From contig CM077011.1 of assembly GCA_039090855.1 (NCBI GenBank), positions 36,723,501-36,787,500 of the forward strand: a stretch of 64,000 nt of DNA. The letters are read 5' to 3'. Every line of letters starts with the position of its first letter. The stretch's first letter is position 1. Below, piece after piece: positions 11,461 to 21,371 of this stretch. Below the pieces are notes generated by a model that worked only from the letters and a program-made list of their open reading frames with translations, made no database searches and was not told where the DNA came from. This stretch comes from Macrothele yani (Eukaryota > Arthropoda > Arachnida > Araneae > Macrothelidae). The translations under genes and the position numbers were made by a program.

Positions 11461-12099
11461 ATGCGTCTATGCCAAGTCGGGTAACCGTTTGTATCCAAGC
11501 CAGAGGTGGTGCTACAACGTACTGACTTGTTCCAGTCATGGAGCTGTTTTATCCGAATACATGGCCCAACTGCTCTGGAATCACAGTCACTTCCTGTCTT
11601 ATACATGTACATTGCACATGCCAATCAATTTTCATCTCAATTGGATAATTGCTTCTGTGTGCTTCGTTTTTTTTTTTTTTTTTTTTTTTTTTGTGGTTGT
11701 TGTTGTTGTTTTGTTTTCAAAGAGTGTATATTTGACTTGTTGCAGTACAGTAATTATTACCAATGGAAATAAGTTTAAATCAGTTTTTAGAGTTTTCAGA
11801 ATCACTGCTATGTTAATGTATATCGTACCACGATGCAAACAAGGAGACACATTAACGTTTTATAACTCCTGATGGATATTTCCACTTTCATCTCAATGGG
11901 GTTTTCGTGCATTTTTGTAAATATTTCAGTAATTCTCTACAAGCAGAGGCACCTTCACACGCGATTTTTTTTTTCATTTTCGCATCTGAACCTGTTCAAT
12001 AGTGTTTGCTGAAGTATTGTTTTCGTTTCAGACCCCGTAAATTATATATAACTTGTATTTCTAATCATACGAGCTCGTTATAGGAACGAGTAATTCATT
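11461..12099. other. Gene-free stretch with a poly-T run
   Basis: Contains a T-run of about 24 bases at 11669-11692 followed by TTG repeats. Otherwise AT-rich sequence without coding signal. The T-run could be the tail of an old minus-strand retroelement, but no body is recognisable. Confidence 0.5.
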
Positions 12100-12310
12100 T
12101 CCGTTTTTGTTTCGGGAATTAATAGCCACTGTGAGCAACTATGACCAGAAGCTTGTGCCAAATATATGGCTGCTGGCTCCAGGGAAGGGAGATAGCTAGC
12201 GCCGTAGGACGAGCACACCAGCAGCCACGCTCTGTCCCAGACTTGAACCCGAACCCAACTCGGACGGACGGCCAGAAACCTCCGCCTCTGACCACTTGGC
12301 CGCAGTGAAA
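12100..12310 (-). repeat. tRNA-derived SINE, diverged copy, minus orientation
   Basis: Carries the family phrases CACTGTGAGCAACT, GGCTCCAGGGAAGGGAGA and GACCACTTGGCCGCAGTG, the last being the reversed A-box region of the tRNA-like head at the right end. Confidence 0.75.
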
Positions 12311-12616
12311 GCAGATGCGTATAATCCCGTATTATATGCGCTACAGATAGCACTCCCACACAGTAACGGTAATCCAAGTCCAATTCGCGTTGATGTTAGA
12401 GTTTTGTCAGATTGTTTGCACGAAACCGCAGAGCGAGCATTCGGGTAATTCGAGAATCCACACTAAAATCCTAAAAACATGTGGATGCGCTTTCGATGTC
12501 ACGACACAGTTGATCATCACATTTGGTTGAAAGCAGAACAGACACCGATCACTGCTGCGTGACAATACAGAGCTAGCCGATCTGCCATAATACGGGATTA
12601 TTCGTATAATATAGCG

Positions 12617-15178
12617 CAGCGGTCGCCAACCGGTGGTCCGCAGAAAATTCTGGACATTATTACATTATTTATGTTTTATTAATAAAACAAAAATAATATT
12701 CTAAGAAATCCTTATATTCTGAAATCTGAATGACAATTTTCGCCTTTATATTGCACTAAATTCTATAGTACAGGGCTCGTGAAATACGGCACGTGAGAGC
12801 TTCATTCGTTCAGTTTCCAACAGTCACCCCGCTCCGCGAATACCGATTATCATCCGATTGTTTTATTTTATTTGTGCGTTGTATGTAACTGTGTTTTTTT
12901 CTTTAACTGTTATATTTAATGGCATCAAATAGTTTGACTTTAATAACTATCATTTCTTGTTTGGTTTTAGATTCGAATGCAATAAGCCCATAATGAGTGA
13001 AAAAAGCAAAGGAATATTTTGCATTTCTTTAGTAATACAAAAGATAATGTAACTAATGATAATAGTAACAACAGTAATATGTGTACTTCACTTAACCGTG
13101 AGCTGATCAATGATTCAGAGTCCTCGTCAGGCACCATTAGGAAGAACATTCGAACTGGAGGCGGAGAGAAGAAAAAACTCAAAGTATCAAGAAAATATGA
13201 TTCGAACTACTTGAAATTTGGATTTGTTCAAGAACCTGGTAGTGAGCTGCATCCACGGCCGCTTTGTGTTGTGTGTTCTGAGAGTTTATCCAATGATGCC
13301 ATGAAACCTTCGAAACTCGAAAGACACTTGCAAACAAAACACCCAGATTTAGCTAAGAAACCACTTGAATATTGTCGAAGAATACGTGAAAATATGCAAA
13401 AGCAAGTAATTGCTTTAACAAAAATGCCTGTTGAAGATAAGTCCTTATTAAAGGCTTCTTATCTGATAGCACTTCAGATAGCGAAAAATAAAAAGCCGTA
13501 TACGATTGGAGAAGAATTAATTAAGCCTTGCATGTTACAAGCCTGTGAAGAGGTTTTGGAAAGCAGGCTGTCCAGAAACTGAAAGTAATTCCTATGTCCG
13601 CTAACACTGTCAAGCGCAGAATTGAAGACATGGCTGAAGATATTGAAAATCAAGTTATAAAAATGATGAAAAATTTACCATTTTATTCAATTCAACTTGA
13701 CGAATCAACGGAAGTAACAAGGCACTTCTCCTTTGTTTTGTGAGGGTTGAGTGTGAAGGAGAGTTACAGGAAGAACTACTTTGTTAGCTCAACTTGCCGG
13801 GAAGAACAACTAGCGATGAGATTTTTAAAGCACTTAATAGTTATTTCCTGGAACACGGAATTGAATGGAAAAAAAATGTACTGGGAAATGTACAGCCGCT
13901 GCAGCAAACATGACTGAACATCTTTCAGGAATTGCTGCAAAGGTGAAAAATGTTGGTCACCCAGACATTTTGTCTACACACTGCATTATACATCGTGAGC
14001 AACTTGCGGCGAAAAATATGTCCCCAGAACTCGAATATTTGAGGCACTTTGTGAAGAAATGGGTTCCCAGTATACTCACCTTCTTCTTCACGCTGAGGTG
14101 AGATGGCTGTGAGGGGCAAAATACTAACCCGACTGTTCGCCCTGCGCGAAGAAGTCAAATTATTTTTCCAGCAGCAAAATAATCCGAAATTTCAAGAACT
14201 CTTTTCTGACGATGAGTGGGTAGCCAAGCTTGTATACCTGGCAGATATTTTTTCGCTGTTAAATGAACTAAACATATCCTTGCAAGGGCAACTTAAGGAC
14301 GTGTTCACACTACGAGGTAAAACGGATGCTTTTCAAAAGAAAATATTACTGTGGCAAACGCGGTTGGCTGAAGAAGATCTGCAAATGTTTTCAAATTCTG
14401 ATGAATATATGAGAGAGAAGGATGTCAACCAGCAAGTGGTAACCATTGTTCAACAGCACTTACAATCACTCACAGAATATTTTGGTCGTTATTACCCAAA
14501 GAAAGAAGATCCCAGACATGGCAATATGTATATAATAGATCCATTTGCAGCAAACATTGAAGATAGCAATTTAAGTATGAATGAAAAAGAAAGCCTCATT
14601 GATCTTTCATCCGACGAAGGTCTCAAAGCTGAATTCCAGTCATCCTTATCAAGACCTCATTATTGGCTCTCCATAAAAAGTGAATACCCATTGCTGAGTG
14701 AAAATGCAATGAAAATGTTGATTCAATTTTCAACAACATATTTGTGCGAAAAGACATTTTCATCTGTCACAGCAATTAAAACTCGGTACCGGTCTCGACT
14801 TGAAATAAATACGGCTCTCCGTCTTGCAGTAACGTCATTGGAGCCAAAAATCCATAAACTTCTTTCAAACAAGCAGGAACAAATATCACACTAAAAATGT
14901 GTAATACTTAAATAAGCTTCAATTATTTTGTAATAATTAAACAAACTTTAGTAATTTTGTTACAATTAAACAACCTTTAAAGATTTTATTATGATCAAAT
15001 AAGCATTTATAATTTTGTTATATTAAATAGGTGCATTTCATATTAATAAAATGGAAGTTCTCTAATCATTATTTTACAAATGTATTTATCTTTTAAAAAA
15101 AATTCATATTAGTGGTTCGCGGGATTTAAAATTATGAATTTAGTGGTCCGTGAGGTCCGAAAGGTTGGCGACCGGCTA
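12617..15178 (+). mobile_element. hAT DNA transposon (ZBED type) with perfect 8-bp TSD
   Basis: The left end CAGCGGTCGCCAACC and the reverse complement of the right end TAGCCGGTCGCCAACC are matching hAT-style terminal repeats. The 8-bp target duplication ATATAGCG is exact at 12609-12616 and 15179-15186. The element is 2.56 kb and carries one degraded transposase gene on the + strand. Confidence 0.95.
12993..14894 (+). pseudogene. hAT transposase (BED zinc finger / ZBED5-like), multiply frameshifted
   Basis: The frame probably started at the ATG at 12993 (MSEKSKG) and shifts almost at once. The piece at 13019-13582 holds the BED-type zinc finger: CVVC at its start and HLQTKH at its end. A lost base near 13565 breaks the frame, which continues as VIPMSANTVKRR and the RNase-H-fold segment with QLDESTEV, where the aspartate would be catalytic. 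After a damaged part (about 13735-13865) the pieces at 13865-14101 (THCIIHREQLAAK) and 14103-14894 follow. The last holds the C-terminal dimerisation region, with the presumed catalytic glutamate in YLCEKTFSSV and the ending LRLAVTSLEPKI. At least three frame changes and a stop make it dead. The domain order matches ZBED5/FAM200-like transposases known from animals; that comparison is from memory. Confidence 0.85.
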
Positions 15179-15580
15179 ATATAGCGAGTCCGCTTTTGTA
15201 GAAAAACGAGTTATACATTATCTGCAAGCTGTGAAATAGAAAGAAAACATCGGTTATAGCAATTAAATAGGTTCTGACAGTAAATAAATGATGCAAAAGA
15301 AAGTACGTCTGTATTATGCCGAAAAATTACAAATTAATCAGATCATTTTACCGCTATTTTTCTTCCTTAATATATTCACAGAACCCAACACAGTCAAATT
15401 TTTACATTTGCAAAAATAAATAATGTAAACGGCATTTATCTAAAACACAAATAGTTTTTTTTGTTGTTGTTTTAGGGAGGGTGGTTAACGACCACTGTGA
15501 GCAACTCAATGGGCTATAAACAGTCGCCCGTCCCAAATTTAGGGTCACTACTGGTTCCAGGGAAAGGTGAAAGCCAGTGC

Positions 15581-16792
15581 CACTGTAAAAATAATTCTGA
15601 ATTCACGAGCCACTTTCCGTGATTTCTTTCGTGAATTAATGCAGCATATTTCTGATACAACCTTTTCCGTGAAATGACAGAAAAAACTGATTTTTACGGA
15701 TTTTCCGAACGCCAGAAAAAATTCTGAATTTTCAGAAACCTTTCCGCAATTCTTTTCTTATATTAACGGAAAAACTCCGTTCTCACTTTTTCCGTATCTA
15801 TATGACGAAAAATTTCCGGGAATAGGAAAGACCCACGGGAATACTTAGGGGTTTGATTAACTGTTAAATTACAATAGTCTCTCGAAGTATTTGATTTTGA
15901 AGTTCTGTAGCGAGATCGGATATTGTGGAGAGTATATCGCATGAATTTCGGTTATTGTGGCACAGGATATTTCTTCTCCTCTTCCCTACTTTGTGCAGCA
16001 GCTTATTATATATTGTGTTACCGTAAGACACGAGGTACTTAATTTATTGTACAGGTGATTGTATGATGTCTGTGTATCAGTCTGTGGAGTTCTTAAGACA
16101 AAAGCTATATAGTTATCAAGAGTAAATTTTATATTTAAAAGTTTTATGAAATAATATTATATGTTATAAAACAGTGTTTTGCACCTTCTCTTAAAGATAA
16201 TTGAAAGTTAATTTCGGTTGAAAAAAAGATCTCACATTACAAATCATCCAGTTGCTTCGAAAAATCACGATGAAAAAAGTACGTACGTGTAATTTGTGAT
16301 AAGACCTACAGAAAAAATTTAATTATTACAAATGCATTCAGAAAAATTATAAGCTACAATAGAAAATAAAATGACTAAATCACTCGCATTAATGAAACAA
16401 AAAATTCATCATCGCCCAATTGGTTTTACCTTGAATGTGACTCTGATGCCTTTCGAGTTCTGGCTCAGTGGTTAAGACGCGCGGCTTCAACCCCAGACGG
16501 TCTGGGCTCGATCACCGGCGCAAAAGGTTTCTCTCGCATAACGGCTGAAATATTCAGCGTGTTGGATTTTGTGAAATTTCTGTCTAAATACGGAAAAACT
16601 TGAAACGGACTTTTCTAAAATGAAGGGAATTACTGACTACGGAAAATCTGTGAAAACACGGGAGTTAAAAAGGGGGGGGGGTGAACATTTAAAAATGAAA
16701 ATTCCGTTAAAAGACCAACACTTACCAGCAACTTTGATGCACGTTATTTTCAGAAATTTCCCGTGAATTCGCACCACTTAATTTTTACAGTG
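15581..16792. mobile_element. Non-autonomous DNA element with CACTGTAAAAAT ends
   Basis: The element starts CACTGTAAAAAT and ends in ATTTTTACAGTG, a 12-bp perfect inverted repeat, and a GAATTCACG word is inverted just inside both ends. It carries many copies of TTTTCCGT or its reverse complement near the ends and no coding frame. Compared with intact SINE copies, no target base appears duplicated if the element is taken from CACTG to CAGTG. CACTG termini recall CMC-type (CACTA/Chapaev) elements, but the missing duplication does not fit them well, so the superfamily is left open. Confidence 0.75.
16448..16515 (+). repeat. tRNA-like sequence (A-box and B-box), SINE head or tRNA relic
   Basis: TGGCTCAGTGGTTAAGACGC matches a pol III A-box and D-arm, and GGCTCGATCACC about 30 bp later matches a B-box and T-loop flanked by complementary CTGGG/CCGG bases. 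The acceptor stem and a normal anticodon arm are not convincing, so I read it as a tRNA-derived SINE head inside the CACTG element and not a working tRNA gene. Confidence 0.5.
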
Positions 16793-17037
16793 CGTAAGAC
16801 AAAACGACATACATGTCTCATCGGTATTCCAACCCCGATCCACTCGGACGAATAGTCAGAAGCCAGCGCTTAGACCACTGCGCCACCGGAACTGCTGCAC
16901 ATCGTCGCTCGACATAAAAAATGCCACACCATGAAGGAATGCACAAAATGTGACAAAACACACCATACCTGTAGATAAGAAGGCGGGAAAGAAATGGTTT
17001 AATTTCTAAGGTAATACATGAATACGATGGGCGAGGA

Positions 17038-17700
17038 ATGGTTACAATGTGTCCTGAGTCTGTAGTTCGTATGACCGCGATGGTGGGTTATATACTTCGG
17101 CGATACGGCGTATCATCGAGTGGAAAAGTCCCCGAATGGTGTCCTGAGGTATGGCTGATCATGAGTTGTCGACCTGTATCCACAATTCATTCACACTGTG
17201 AAAGGGTCGTACACAGACGTTAAAGCGTCTTCCAATTATGCCCAACATGTTCTCTATTTGGGGAAAAGTCTACTACGTATCGGCCTGGCCAGCACAGCAT
17301 TTGGACACCTTGCAGGCACTGTCTACTGATGTTGGCAGTGTGCGGGCGAGCATTATCTTGTTGAAACTGAGCATCAGCGATAACATTGAGATACGGCAAC
17401 AAAACGGGCTGTAACACTTCGTCGACGTATCGTCAGGTTTTTATTGTAAAGACGTTTTAGCTGTGAACGGCTGTTGAAACTGATAGCTCTCTAAAGCACG
17501 ACACCAAGCTGATGAGCCGCATGATGCCCACTCATGGCAGCAACCCTGTGACCACGTCGTCTCCAGACCTAATCGGCGATCGTCGGCGCTGAGACAGAAG
17601 CGAAATTCGTCGCTAAACACGACATGGTTCTTAACAAATATTTGCTTCGCGCTCTTTCGATTATTTCGGATGCATCGTGACAACTTTTAATCACGCATAA
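17038..17700 (-). pseudogene. Tc1-like transposase remnant
   Basis: On the minus strand, 17441-17683 reads NHVVFSDEFRFCLSADDRR (first catalytic aspartate region) and 17220-17417 reads QFQQDNARPHTANISRQCL (second aspartate) followed by an altered DFSPNREHVGHNW where SPDLNPIEHVWD is expected. The N-terminal half is missing and several frame breaks are present. No terminal repeats were found. Confidence 0.75.
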
Positions 17701-18600
17701 GCAATGCGTGTTAGTATATTAAAAATACATACGCAATATTATATGAATCATACATAATCTTACATAAATTGCATAAAAAGCAAAAATATTGGAGTGAAGG
17801 AAAGTCATCCCGAACAAAAGATCAAAGGAATAATGGTTAAATGGAAGAAGTGGGTTACTGAAGGAATCTTTTGCAATTTCATAATTTAGCTGACCGCTCG
17901 GTTTCGAAAAATAATATTCTTATACCCCATGGCGTCCATGTTAGCCGGCAGTGAGGGCTCCAGTCAGCCGGGAAAGCAGCAAAACACTAGCTAACTGCAG
18001 GTATGGTGATAACATCCACCTCTGTCTGAGGTTTAAGAACCAACAATAAATCCAGCCTGTCCTGTTCAATGAAAATATAAAAAGAAAATTAGTTATGAAG
18101 CTAGTTTTGTGATTTTTCTCCGGAAAATAACTTTCTGTTTAAGTATTAAGTAATAATAAAACAAAGCATTTTTTTTAACTGCAACCAATGTTAAAAAAAC
18201 TATTATTTTCAGAGATCAAGATGCTCCTGTCCGTCGCTCCCCACCCCCACCGCGGGGTTTTCTGGGGCATACGCTACCTCACTATAGTCAGGAAAGAATG
18301 TGATATTACTTGTTTTTGTAGTTTAAGTCTTGAACTGCAATGGAGTTCTCGCTTACTTCTTTTAAACTTATCTCAACATATTGTAGAACACAAAAGACAC
18401 GATATTCGCTTCTGTCGATTGGGAAAGTTCTAGGATTGTTTCTCTTTGTTCATTTTTTTTTCTGCATTAATCTGCTGTATTTGCTGTTGGTAATTTTCAT
18501 TTCTTGAGTCCGTTTGATTAAATTTCTGTTGCAGTGATCTGATACCTCGTGTGATACGACAATTTTTTTCACGCGCAAAACTTCCAATTCTTTAAAGATA
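17701..18600. other. Gene-free intronic sequence
   Basis: AT-rich, no frame with recognisable motifs. CAGGCCCGTAGCCAG just after this stretch (18606-18620) looks like the end of another DNA transposon, followed by two copies of GGGCGGCAGATGATTTA, but no partner end was found. Confidence 0.4.
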
Positions 18601-18721
18601 CTGTACAGGCCCGTAGCCAGAGAGAGCAGTTGGGAAAGGCGGCAGATGATTTACGTAGGGCGGCAGATGATTTAGGTAGGGTAACATAGTAGTTGTTTTA
18701 TTATTATACAGTATACAAGTA

Positions 18722-19163
18722 TACAGGGTGTATAGGAAAGTCCCTTTAGCCTGAAATAACTTGCGAACGGAGAGAGGCACAGTTATGCAAGTGAGATAAC
18801 GGTATAGTAAAGCGACTACGCCCGATCGAATGCAACCAATAGCAGCGCCCCTAGTGGCGAAATGCGGAAGTTAGCCATTGCAAATCGAAAACGAAAAGAG
18901 ATAGAGCAAAATTTTCAATTACAAAGTTGTAGAGCATCAATTAATTAGTACAAAACGACATTTGTTTCACACGGATAAGATAAATTGTCGCCTGAATACC
19001 CTAAAATTTCCGAAATCGATGCGCGACGATTCGAATCTGCGGCTATTGGTTGCATTCGATCGGGCGTAGTCGCTTTACTATACCGCTACCTCCCTTGCAT
19101 AACTGTACCTCTCTCCGTTCGCAAGTTATTTCAGGCTAAAGGAACTTTCCTATGCACCCTGTA
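18722..19163. mobile_element. MITE with inverted arms of about 120 bp
   Basis: Left arm begins TACAGGGTGTATAGGAAAGT and the reverse complement of the right arm begins TACAGGGTGCATAGGAAAGT. The arms stay about 95% matched over roughly 120 bases, down to GCAACCAATAGC. The 440-bp element has no transposase. The TACAGGGTG end is of mariner type and is also used by the neighbouring element that starts at 19166. Confidence 0.9.
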
Positions 19164-19165
19164 TG

Positions 19166-20518
19166 TACAGGGTGTCCGAGAATTATTGGACACATTACAA
19201 AATTATATAAAACAAAACATTAAACAGATAAAAAGAAACTGACTGTACTAACTTACAATGTAACTACATAAGTTAATAAATTCCGATGTGAGATCCCTTG
19301 GTTGCTCGTAGTACGTCCAAGCGATACTCGATTTCATGCCATGTATTGGCAAGCATCTGAGGAGTTATGGAATTAATAGCAGCTGTGATACGCTGCTTCA
19401 GTTCCTGCAAATCAGTACAAGGCGTCTGATAGACATGATCCTTCAAATAACCATACATGAAATAATCCAATGGAGTTAGACCTGGAGAGCGAGGAGGCCA
19501 CAGAATGGGACCACCACGCCCAATCCATCTGTTGGGGAAATGCTCATTTAGGCACTTACGTACGCACGTTGACCAATGCAGAGGTGCGCAGTCTTGTTGG
19601 AAAACAACGTTGTCATATCTTTTGATCTGGGATATAGAGAACTTTTCTAGCATATCCAAATAAATGTCACAATTTATTGTTTTTTCGCAGAAGAAGAAAG
19701 GACCGATCACTTCTCTTTTTGATAGGGTGCACCACACATTAACTTTTGGCGAATCACGTTCCAGTTCAATAACAGCATGAGGCGGTTCACTGCCCCATTT
19801 CCTACAGTTGTGACGATTCACAATACCTGATACATGAAATGTGGATTCTTAACTAAAAATTACAGTTCTGAGAAAGAGTTCGTCATTTTCCACTCGATTC
19901 AGCATATCCACAGTGAAATCATAACGCAGAGTGTGATCATTTACATGCATCTTTTGCGCTATTTGAATTTTATAAGCATGAAACTTTAATTTCTTGTGCA
20001 AGATATCGTGAACTGTCGATTTCGGAATGCACAGTTCTTTGCTTGCTTTACGAACAGATTTCCTGGGGCTTCGTCGGAAACTTTCATTAACTTGATCAAC
20101 CGTCTCACCGCTGACACTAGGCCTACCGGCTCCTCCACAATGTTCCACATTGCCAGTTTCTTTAAACTGTTTCATCCACTGCTTAATTGAATTCGTTGAC
20201 GAAGGATTACAACCATACTCTAAACGGTACCGTCTTTTAACTTTAACGACAGACTTTAATTCCGCAAGCCATAACACACACATCGCTTTCTGCTGTATGG
20301 ATGACATGACTGCTGATTGCGCATTTCTCATACATTCCTCATCAGGCCACACCTAGCGCCATCTATCGGATTCTGGGAATAACAATTCTGCAAAACAAAA
20401 ATATAGAAACCGTGTTGTTAGTAATATGTGACACAGAAAAACAGACAATGCTCATAGTTGTTTTTTTTTTTTTTTACATAATTTTGTAATGTGTCCAATA
20501 ATTCTTGGACACCCTGTA
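19166..20518 (-). mobile_element. Mariner-family transposon (DD41D) with about 45-bp TIRs
   Basis: Both ends read TACAGGGTGTCC(G/A)AGAATTA inward, continuing matched to ACATTACAAAATTAT. The element lies directly beside the MITE ending at 19163. Its minus strand holds a transposase gene broken by a single in-frame stop. Confidence 0.9.
19273..20331 (-). pseudogene. DD41D mariner-type transposase, one stop codon from intact
   Basis: From the ATG at 20331 (a second candidate is at 20307) one frame of about 350 residues runs to 19273, interrupted once. The N-terminus is a helix-turn-helix (RYRLEYGCNPSSTNSIKQWM, then GGAGRPSVSG and KSTVHDILHKKL). The core has VIFS-stop-ESTFHVSG at 19849-19851, then FQQDCAPLHWS and PRSPGLTPLDYFMYGYLKD. 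I count 41 residues between the second and third catalytic aspartates, so it belongs to the DD41D group. The stop replaces the codon where the first catalytic aspartate (IFSDES in relatives) should be. No other lesion is visible. Confidence 0.9.
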
Positions 20519-21371
20519 TAATCATTAGGATAGGAAAAAAGAAACGCAGATCAGGCTGCGTCCAACTTCCTCACCCCGGCTAAGGCCAGGTACTGTATTG
20601 CAATTTCGGTGTCGAACACTGCCTTCCAAATCACTGACGACGAAAAAAAAATCGTATCTACGTGATATAAACCTGTAAAAAGCCTCGGTAGAGGTTCTTT
20701 ATTTGGTGAGCAAAAGCAGGAAAATATTGTAAAAATTTTATCTGATATGTGAAACACTAATATAATACGTATGATAATAATTTAATGAACACTGCGATAA
20801 AGGCAAGATGCCAATTTTGTTTAGGATTTTATGTTACTTAAATCTGAATTTGCGTTGGGGGTAAAATATATTTTTTTCATTCTATAGTTTTTTCGGTGCA
20901 TACCTGCTGAAATTATGGCCCAACTTTAAATTACAGAAACTCAGCATATAAGAGAGAACTTAAGGAAACATTCGAAAGATATTATAATGAACAGCATTTG
21001 TTTTCGTGTGTTACGTTGTAAATTTGAAATATTGTAACTTTCTACAATTATAATTTAATGGTAAGAATTTTATAGTAACAACTCTGAATATTGCCCGCAA
21101 GATTTGGGGCTAGTGACGTCTCCCAAATCATAAATTTTGTGGGTTATCATCTATAGACTTTGAAATATTAATTCTTGAAGGAGAAGGAGTAAACTATTTC
21201 TGTTCGAAAGGCAAACTGCGTTTTATAAGGTATTACTTTCATAATTTGGAATTTAGAAATAGATGCATAACTGTGACGCTGTTTGTGTCATAAAAAATAT
21301 GAATTTGGTTAAAATGTATTATGTTGGCTTAGTGAAAATATATGTCTAAATCTTGTTTTCTCCTTCCTCAG
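20519..21371 (+). other. 3' end of intron before exon 2
   Basis: AT-rich and gene-free. It ends in a pyrimidine-rich acceptor (TTTTCTCCTTCCTCAG, last base 21371). Confidence 0.6.

Larger units (their letters stand above)
15454..16895 (-). repeat. tRNA-derived SINE split by a 1.2-kb insertion
   Basis: The 3' part of a minus-orientation SINE (15454-15580, T-run then GTTAACGACCACTGTGAGCA) and its 5' part (16793-16895, ending in the A-box region CTTAGACCACTGCGCCACCG) are separated by an unrelated element. Joining 15580 to 16793 recreates the family sequence GCCAGTGCCGTAAGAC exactly. Confidence 0.9.

Noticed and set aside
10297..11640. Terminal inverted repeats for the + strand Tc1 remnant (CGATCCTAATGAAACT near 10328 versus the end near 11640)
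   Set aside because: The match is short and gapped; I could not separate it from chance.
12316..15310. One larger transposon enclosing the hAT with ATAATACGG ends
   Set aside because: Right of the hAT only a weak TGTATTATGCCG match exists, not enough to define a partner end.
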